Assembly: GCA_043228905.1 (NCBI GenBank) | Contig: JBHGNT010000016.1 | Coordinates: 19,096,001-19,160,000, forward strand | Source of the DNA: Azolla caroliniana | Taxonomy: Eukaryota > Polypodiophyta | Length of the DNA: 64,000 nucleotides | Direction of reading: 5' to 3' | Shown here: positions 57,346 through 64,000 of the stretch, in pieces | Layout of the letters: each line of letters begins with the position of its first letter | How positions within the stretch are numbered: the stretch's first letter is position 1 | Notes under the pieces: model-generated | What the model was told of the DNA's origin: nothing | The model's input: the letters and a program-made list of their open reading frames with translations, nothing else | The model's database searches: none | Made by a program: the position numbers and the translations under genes

Positions 57346-57800
57346 TGTTGAGAGACAAGCTCAACATCGGCCGGATCGGCTAAAGAAGTCGCGGACTGAA
57401 TCGGTTGAGACCGATCGGTTAGGCCAAATGCGTAAACCGGTACGCAAACCGGTGTGTAGGTAGGGACGGATCGGTGCGTAAACCGGGAGGCCGCTAGGAA
57501 AGATATTCCGTGAGGAATATATTTGGGAGTTAGTGTAGGAGCTCTTAATGGGCATTGAAGTACTGTCAGTACTTCGGTCAGTCCTTCTAGGATTTGTATA
57601 AAAGTGTTCATTGAACACACATATGTATAGAGTGTGGTGAATAGAGATTGAGTATTTTTTTGAATATACTTATTGTGTTTTCCTCTCTCACTCTCTCTGT
57701 CTCTCCCATGTATACTGCGTGAGCTCAAGCTCTCCATTAAACCTAAGTTTTCTTCCTTCTGTTCGGTCATCATACTTGCTTCCGCACGTTACTTTTTACA
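57346..57800 (+). repeat. 5' LTR of Copia-F
   Basis: It is 455 bp, starting TGTTGAGAGACAAGC and ending TTACTTTTTACA, followed by the primer site. The outer flank is ACTTT (57341-57345), a one-base variant of the GCTTT on the right. It differs from the 3' LTR at about 20-25 positions (~5%), mostly transitions. Confidence 0.95.
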
Positions 57801-57812
57801 TGGTATCAGAGC
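57801..57812 (+). other. primer-binding site of Copia-F
   Basis: TGGTATCAGAGC, complementary to the 3' end of initiator tRNA-Met, starts immediately after the LTR. Confidence 0.95.
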
Positions 57813-57872
57813 ACGAGGGTTGAGAACCTCTCTGCAGCCGACACAACTTGGCGAAGAAGAACAAGAAGAACG

Positions 57873-58718
57873 ATGGATAGAGGCATGGCGAGCTCGCTTC
57901 CAACAAAGAAGCTCGACAGAACCAACTACGCATCTTGGTCCTACAAGATGCACCAGTACCTGCTTGGGCACGGCTACTGGAGTTATGTCAAAGGAGCTAA
58001 TGACGCGGCACCCAAATCGACACACAGAGACTTCCCGTCGTGGGAGCAATCGGCGAGCAGGGTATTATACTGCTTTGCGTCGTGTGTGGGCCAACAACTA
58101 TTGAGCTATGTTCGGGATGCAAAGACGCCGAAGGGTGCGCGGGAAAATCTGAAGAAGATTTTCGCCGCGAGCACCACAGCCAGGAAGCTTCAGCTCCGAC
58201 AGGAGTTGAGCAACCTACGACAACGCGACTTGTCGGTGGCGGACTATACCTCGAAGATCAAGGATATCTGTGACTCCCTCGCCTCCATAGAGGTGAACAT
58301 CGAGGAGAGCGAGATGGTCCAGATCTGTCTCGGAGGTTTGGCGTCGAAGTTCGGAGCGTTCCGAACGGCTGTGTGTACCCGGGAGAATACGCCGTCCTTT
58401 TTCGACTTACAGTCAATGCTCCTGGTAGAGGAGAACCACGCGGGTGCGTATACAAGCATGCACACCGACAACAGAATGTTGTACACGAAGGGAGATAGGC
58501 ACCATGGATGTGGAGGACGATGCGAGTCGGCGCGCAATGGAGGCGGCCGACGAGATCAAGGAAGAAGGCACCGAAGTGATGCCGACAGCAACTCTGGACC
58601 CTCTGGAAACAGGGGGAGTTGAAGCGATGAGAACCGGCAAGGGAAGGTCATCGCGGAGTGCTGGTACTGTGGCAAGAAAGGCCACAAGGAAAGTGAGTGC
58701 TGGAAGAAGCGCGCTAAT
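57873..58718 (+). pseudogene. Copia-F gag
   Basis: ATG 57873 gives MDRGMASSLPTKKLDRTNYA, a UBN2-type gag with QLRQELSNLRQRDLSVADY and LGGLASKFGAFRTAV. TGA at 58620-58622 interrupts the Gly/Arg-rich tail, and the same frame then carries the zinc knuckle CWYCGKKGHKESEC (58659-58700). Gag and pol share one frame, as usual in Copia. The frame is otherwise clean for 249 codons. Confidence 0.9.
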
Positions 58719-61700
58719 TTGGACAGAACCGGTTCCGGAAACGGGTTCGGACATACCGACAAGGGAAATTGGCAGCGATCGCACTACGCCGAAGACTCCG
58801 GGAGAGCCGGAGAAGGGTTTGCCTTTGTGACGAGACATGAAGCAAACTCAATGAAACGAACCACCCCGAGATCGAACGAGGTGTGGTACGTAGACTCTAG
58901 CGCGTCAAACCACATGACGAGCCATAAGGAGTGGTTCTCATACCTTGAAAAACCGATACAACCTGGAGTAGTCGCAACTGGAGACGACACTCCGCATCCA
59001 ATCGCAAATGTCGGAGAAGTTCCCCTTAGCCATGTCGGGCAGAAAGGGAAACTCAAGAACGTGCTGCACGTTCTGACAATCACGAAGAACTTGGTCTCGG
59101 TCGGACAGATCGTCGACCAAGGGATGGAGGTTCGGTTTACACACCTCGGGTGCTTCATTGAGGAAGAAGGCCGTGTGATTGCGCAAGGGCGCAGAGACGG
59201 GAGGATGTTCATCCTCGATTCCACTGACGGCGGCACCGCAATGTTCGCGAAGGGACAAAAATATGAGTCGGACATCGACTTGTGGCACAAGCGGATAGGC
59301 CACATCAACTACCAACGGCTTCAAGATCTGCAATCGAAACAGGTAGTGTTCGGATTGCCCAAATTTAGTGGCCGAAAGGCACAAATTTGTGAAGCCTGCT
59401 AGCTCGGGAAGCAACACCGACTTCCTTTCCCCAACGAGCAAAACCGGAGTTGGAACAAGCTCGACCTTATACACTTTGATGTATGGGGGCCGGCACAAAA
59501 CGTTAGTCTTGGCGGGAGCCGATATTTCGTCTCCTTCATCGACAACCACACGCAGCACACATGGATCTACCTCATTGAGAGGAAGAGTGAAGTCTTTGAC
59601 TGTTTCCGGGACCTCAAAGGGTTCGTGGAAACGCAAACGGGACGAAAGATCAAGTGCCTGTGGTCGGATGGCGGGAAAGAGTACTTTTCTGGTCAATTCA
59701 ACGGATATCTACAACAAATGGGAATTCGGCGTGAATTCAGTTGTAGATACACACCGGAGCAGAACGGCGTGGCCGAGAGGAAGAATCGGTAAGTTGTGGA
59801 AGCGGCACGAGCAATGCTGGAGGAGAAGAGCTTGCCCAAGTTCTACTGGGCCGAAGCGGTAAGGACCGCGGTATACATCCAGAACCGGATCGGAGACAAA
59901 GTGTCAGCGCACGAGCTATATTTCGGAACAAAGCCGAACTTGCGACACTTGAGGGTGTTCGGTAGCATTGCGTATGTGCATGTACCGAAGGAGAAAAGGA
60001 GGGAGCTGGACGCAAAGGCCGAGAAATGCATCTTGGTTGGTTACTCGGACGAGCAGAAGGGTTATAAGTGCTATAACCCTCGCACCAAACAAGCGCGTGT
60101 TAGCCGCAACGTTGTGTTTGACGAGTCCGCGTCCTGGTACCAGCCCCCGACTCCGAACCCCGACTGCAATCCGAGCCCTGATGATGAGGTCAGCGAGGCC
60201 GAGATGCCTCCGGATGAGTCCGATTTCACTCCGTTTAAGTGGACCGATTGGACGACGGAGTCGGTACGACCAATCCGATGAAGAGCTGGTGAGTAGTGGA
60301 GACTCGACCGTGCATTCCCCGCGCAGGAAGCCGAGGAGACGGCCTATGCGCAAAGAGAAAGGGAAGAAGAAGGCCTCAACATCGGCTAATGTGAGATTAC
60401 GCCGATCTACCCGCCAGAAGAATCCTGTTTTGCGGTTCGGATACAACGAGTACATGGCGCATCATTATGCGTACATGACCCGTGTAGCGGAAGTGCGTGA
60501 GCCGGAGAGCTACGCAGAAGCGGCTAAAGACACGAATTGGCGTGCCACGATGGAGGAAGAGATACACGCATTGGTGGAGAACGAGACCTGGGACCTAGTT
60601 GACGCACCAACAGGGGTAAAACCGATCGGGTGTAGGTGGGTGTACAAGGTCAAGTACAACACCGATGGCTCAGTCAACTGGTACAAGGCTCGACTAGTGG
60701 CAAAGGGCGACGTGCAGAAACACGGCATCGACTACGATGAGACGTTTGCACCGGTCGCAAAAATCACGACCGTCCGTGTTTTGCTTGCAGTAGTTGCTGT
60801 GAAGGGGTGGCACTTACATCAGATGGATGTAAAGAATGTGTTCATGCAAGGTGACCTTGAGGAACAAGTGTACATGGTATAGCCCCCCGGATTTCAGTCC
60901 GGAACGAACTCCTCGGCAGTATGCCGACTGAAGAAGTCCCTTTACGGACTAAAGCAAGCCCCGCGTGCTTGGAACGCGAAGATCACGCAACAACTGCGTC
61001 GGATGGGCTTCGTCACGTCAAAATCGGACTCTTCCCTGTTCATCCGGAAAGGTCGACTCGGACCGGTTAGTATTTTACTATACGTTGATGACTTGGTCAT
61101 CACCGACGCCGACCTAGGTGAAATCGACCTCGTGAAGCTCCAGCTTGCGGCATTGTTCAACATGAAGGATCTGGGAGACCTTCATTACTTCCTCGGGATC
61201 AAAGTGATCCGTACCCCTGAAGGCATATTGATCAGCCAACGTCATTACGTGTTGAGTATGCTCTTCAAATTCGGGATGGCCGACTGTAAGTCCGTCTCGA
61301 CTCCTCTGGAGAGAACCGTCAAGCTTCGTCCCGATACGGGAAAGGTATGCGACCCGATGAGGTTCCGACAAATTGTCGGAAGCCTCATATACTTGACCAT
61401 CACCCGACCCGACCTCAGTTATGCGGTCGGAGTGATCAGTTAGTTCATGGTGCGACCTACCGAGGAGCACCTCCAGTGTGCGGAACGCATACTTCGGTAT
61501 GTCAATGGCACTAAGGATCGGGGACTGCTATATCGGACCGGTGCAGCCGCGGAGTTAGTCGGCTACACCGATGCTGATTGGGCTGGCAACGCCGCCGATC
61601 GCCGATCCACATCCGGATACGCATTCTCCCTCGGGAGTGCCATGATCGCGTGGAGCAGTAAGAAGCAGTCGACAGTTGCACTGTCGATCACCAAAGCTGA

Positions 61701-62574
61701 GTACCGAGGAGTGGCTGTCGCGACATGCAAAGCCATATGGTTGAAACGGCTGCTTAGGGACCTGCAAGAGGAGGTGTCAGATCTGACGACGATCTACTGC
61801 GACAACCTCAGCAGCATCCAGCTCGCGAAAAACCCCGTTTTCCACGCACGGACCAAGCACATTGAGGTGCACTACCATTTCGTCCGTGAGCGTGTCCTTT
61901 CCGGTGAAGTCGAACTTCAGTACGTTCCGACGGATCGGCAGACTGCCGACATCTTCACCAAGACTCTTGGTCTGGACAAGTTGCGGCAATTCTCAGGTGC
62001 GCTCGGATTGTGTCACCTCGACGTGCCAAACTTGAGGGGGAGAACAGTCCCGAACGACCAAGCAAGGCAGCAGGAAAGGAGTGGAGACCGTGACACCGAG
62101 TCGGTTGACTCGGTTGTCGAGTTCGACTTCGGATCGACTGAAGAAGCCGAGGGCGGACCCGCGGAAAAGTCCGGAAGTGGACAGAAGGGGAGCAGCCGAA
62201 GGAGAGAGCCGAAGCTAACCACGCATGGGGAAGATGACGCCATTGAGGGCGAGAAGACCGAAGACAATTTGGAGACAGCCAACTCGGACGAGAGCGAAAA
62301 CCGATCGGAGGTAGCCGAGTCGGTTCGGATGTTTGATTCAGATACGCTGAATCAACCGAGGCCCAAGCGGAAGAAAAGGCAGCAGGAGAAGCGTCAACAC
62401 CACAACAACAGAAGAGCTAAGGGCCACATGAGCAGACAAGCCGACCGGAAGGGTCGAAGCGCGCGGAGTCGAACAGGTCGTGGAGCGCGAGCGAGGCGTG
62501 AAGCCAGGATGAGCCAGAGCTGTGAGCCCGAAGATCCCGAAGAGCCTCAAGTTGAGCTTGAGGGGGAGTGTTGA
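58719..62574 (+). pseudogene. Copia-F pol with a C-terminal extension past RNase H
   Basis: Protease: VWYVDSSASNHMT, where the active-site Gly of DSGA has become Ser. Pre-integrase: DLWHKRIGHINYQRLQDLQ. The integrase core has WSDGGKEYFSGQF and EQNGVAERKNR. RT, after a frameshift near 60250: [39 protein letters not shown] and catalytic LLYVDDLVI. RNase H: YTDADWAGNAADRRSTSGY, HIEVHYHFVRE and TADIFTKTLG. Stops: TAG 59400, TAA 59789, TGA 60279, TAG 60880, TAG 61441. After RNase H the frame stays open for ~175 more codons (62043-62571) and ends in a stop inside the 3' LTR. Confidence 0.92.
62031..62568 (+). other. polypurine-tract duplication flanking the Copia-F pol extension
   Basis: CTTGAGGGGGAG occurs at 62033-62044, directly after the RNase H end (LDVPNLRG), and again as GCTTGAGGGGGAG at 62556-62568, next to the LTR. 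In the other Copia elements a single tract sits between RNase H and LTR. The intervening ~520 bp stays open in the pol frame. It encodes an acidic stretch (to ~62330) and then a strongly basic one (RPKRKKRQQEKRQHHNNRR). Confidence 0.85.
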
Positions 62575-63023
62575 GAGACAAGCTCAACATCGGCTGGATC
62601 GGCTGAAGAAGCCGAGGACCGGATCGGTTGAGACCGATCGATTAGGCCGAATGTGTAAACTAGTACGCAAACCGGTGCGTAGGTAGGGACGGATTGGTGC
62701 GTAAACCGGGAGGCCGCTAGGAAAGATATTCCGTGAGGAATATATTTGGGAGTTAGTGTAGGAGCTCTTAATGAGCATTGAAGTATTGTCAGTACTTCCG
62801 TCAGTCCTTCTAGGACTTGTATAAAAGTGTTCATTGAACACACATATGTATAGAGTGTGGTGAATAGAGATCGAGTATTTTTTTGAATATACTTATTGTG
62901 TTTTCCTCTCTCACTCTCTCTGTCTCTCCCGCGTATACTGCATGAGCTCAAGCTCTCCATTAAACCTGAGTTTTCTTCCTTCTGTTCGGTCTTCATACTT
63001 GCTTCCGCACGTTACTTTTTACA
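62569..63023 (+). repeat. 3' LTR of Copia-F
   Basis: It is 455 bp, starting directly after the GAGGGGGAG polypurine tract. The TSD copy GCTTT lies at 63024-63028. The TGT TGA of its first bases encodes the last codon and stop of pol. Confidence 0.95.
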
Positions 63024-64000
63024 GCTTTGTAACAGTTTACGGAGCCGTCGGCATTATACTTCACCTTGTAGATCCATCTGCAACCAATTGCCTTCTTGTG
63101 CGGTGAGTGGGGAACGAGATCCCATGTCTCGTTCTTGCGTAATGCACGCATCTCCTTGTTCATTGCTTCGATCCATCGTGGGTCCTTCGCAGCTTCGAAA
63201 AAGGTTTTCGGCTCCTATATTGCCGCTACCTTCATCATGAAAGCGTAATGGTATGCCATATAATCGTTGTAGCCGAATCGGCTTACGAGGTTGTTTTCAC
63301 GGGTGGATTGGCGGAGTTTTCGTTTGCGGATACTACGACATTCTTTGCTCCATTTGTCCGGATCTCAAGGCCTTTGAAATCACTATCAAGGGAGTGAGTC
63401 AATTCGTTGCCGTCAAAGTGATCGTCTTCATACTCCGGCATTTTCGCCTTCGCTTTGTCCATCTTCGGACTCGGCCGAGATGTGTTTTGATCGCTCGGGG
63501 CTCTTGTGGTTCGCTCAGTCGGGTCGTGATCGGAATTTCTTCGAACATGCGGGTAAGTCGATCTTCGGCTTCTATCTCTATTTCGGCGGAATCCGGGTCG
63601 AGCGGAATCGAAGTCGAAGTTGTCTCTAGTGCATACTAGGATGGGGACTCGTCGAAAAAGGTGTCTCGACTGACTCGAGATTTTTGAGTTGAGGGGTTGT
63701 AGCATTTGTACCCCTTTTGATCCAGTGAGTATCCTACAAGGATACATTTCTCCGACTTCGGGTCGAGCTTTTGACGCTTCGCATTGGGGATGTGCACGTA
63801 CGCAATGGAGCCGAATATCCGAACATGCGATAGGTCCGGCTTCTTTCCGAAGAACTTCTCGTGCGGAGTAAGTTCGTGCACACCCGATATCGTGCACACC
63901 CGATAGACAACCGTGTTAGCTGCTTCCGCCCAATATGATTTCGGCATGTGCTTTTCGTTAAGCATAGCCCGTGCCACTTTGAGGATTTTCCGATTCTTGT
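63024..64000 (-). pseudogene. Copia-E part 1: integrase tail, linker, start of RT (runs off the window)
   Basis: From the window edge the minus strand reads MLNEKHMPKSYWAEAANTVV, HELTPHEKFFGKKPDLSHVR and [20 protein letters not shown] (integrase C-terminus), then an acidic linker, then RT start RKNETWDLVPHSPHKKAIGC near 63150-63090. It stops at the Copia-F target site and continues at 57345. It is ~85-90% similar by eye to Copia-D in inverted orientation. Breaks lie near 63640 and 63240. Confidence 0.88.

Larger units (their letters stand above)
57346..63023 (+). mobile_element. full-length Copia-F retrotransposon
   Basis: LTRs 57346-57800 and 62569-63023 enclose a primer site (57801), gag, protease, integrase, RT and RNase H in Copia order, and a polypurine tract (62558-62568). 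Inserted in opposite orientation inside Copia-E RT, it split a TAC-AAA-GCT-CGA context. The TSD is GCTTT, with the left copy mutated to ACTTT. The coding region has six interruptions that look like single base changes (CAG to TAG, CGA to TGA, CAA to TAA) plus one frameshift. It is older than the Gypsy at 28878 by LTR divergence. Confidence 0.95.

Noticed and set aside
57489-62740. Inverted repeats or a host gene in the LTR ORFs
   Set aside because: The two similar minus-strand ORFs near 57330-57773 and 62547-62996 are antisense readings of the two Copia-F LTRs.

Overview
The window is nuclear DNA of a land plant. Two spliced, intron-rich genes sit at the left, and the remaining ~42 kb is a dense, nested field of LTR retrotransposons. 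Copia elements carry the plant initiator-Met primer site TGGTATCAGAGC, and the genes belong to the plant DUF726 and zf-4CXXC_R1 families. The species is not decidable from sequence alone; the nesting and long TE-filled introns suggest a large genome. There are no prokaryotic operons, CRISPR arrays, rRNA or convincing tRNA genes.

Layout. 1-6808 (+): a DUF726/TMCO4-like alpha/beta-hydrolase gene. Fifteen coding exons join into a 687-codon frame with no leftover bases. 8909-21294 (-): a convergent gene for a CDCA7-class zf-4CXXC_R1 zinc-finger protein of about 745 residues. Its 9.3-kb third intron holds a 5'-truncated LINE, split by a complete Copia element (10139-15213, 202-bp LTRs, TSD TAAAG), and a second copy of the same LINE family. 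21295-28490: upstream sequence, then a heavily decayed minus-strand Gypsy element with a possible tRNA-derived SINE.

28496-44128 (+): a decayed Copia element split by a young Gypsy element (28878-39039, minus, TSD AGTAA). This Gypsy carries gag and pol and, downstream of pol, a ~3.4-kb same-strand extra ORF (29432-32827) encoding a small globular region, a Pro-rich linker and a ~700-residue coiled-coil protein. The rest of the host Copia has a 1-kb promoter-like insertion and a 244-bp unit tandemly amplified four times.

44130-56742: fragments of at least five further Copia copies in both orientations, with LTRs at 44130-44616, 48613-49196 and 56291-56742, minisatellites and AT-rich filler. 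56743-64000: a minus-strand Copia is interrupted by a full-length plus-strand Copia (57346-63023, 455-bp LTRs). The pol frame of that element runs ~175 codons past RNase H, between two copies of the polypurine tract.

The two host genes are the only likely cellular functions. Every retroelement shows stops or frameshifts, so none looks autonomous, but the Gypsy at 28878-39039 is recent: its LTRs differ by three substitutions plus one patch. The most unusual features are its extra ORF, the Copia pol extension, the in-element tandem amplification, and the nested TE load inside an intron of a putative DNA-methylation-linked gene.
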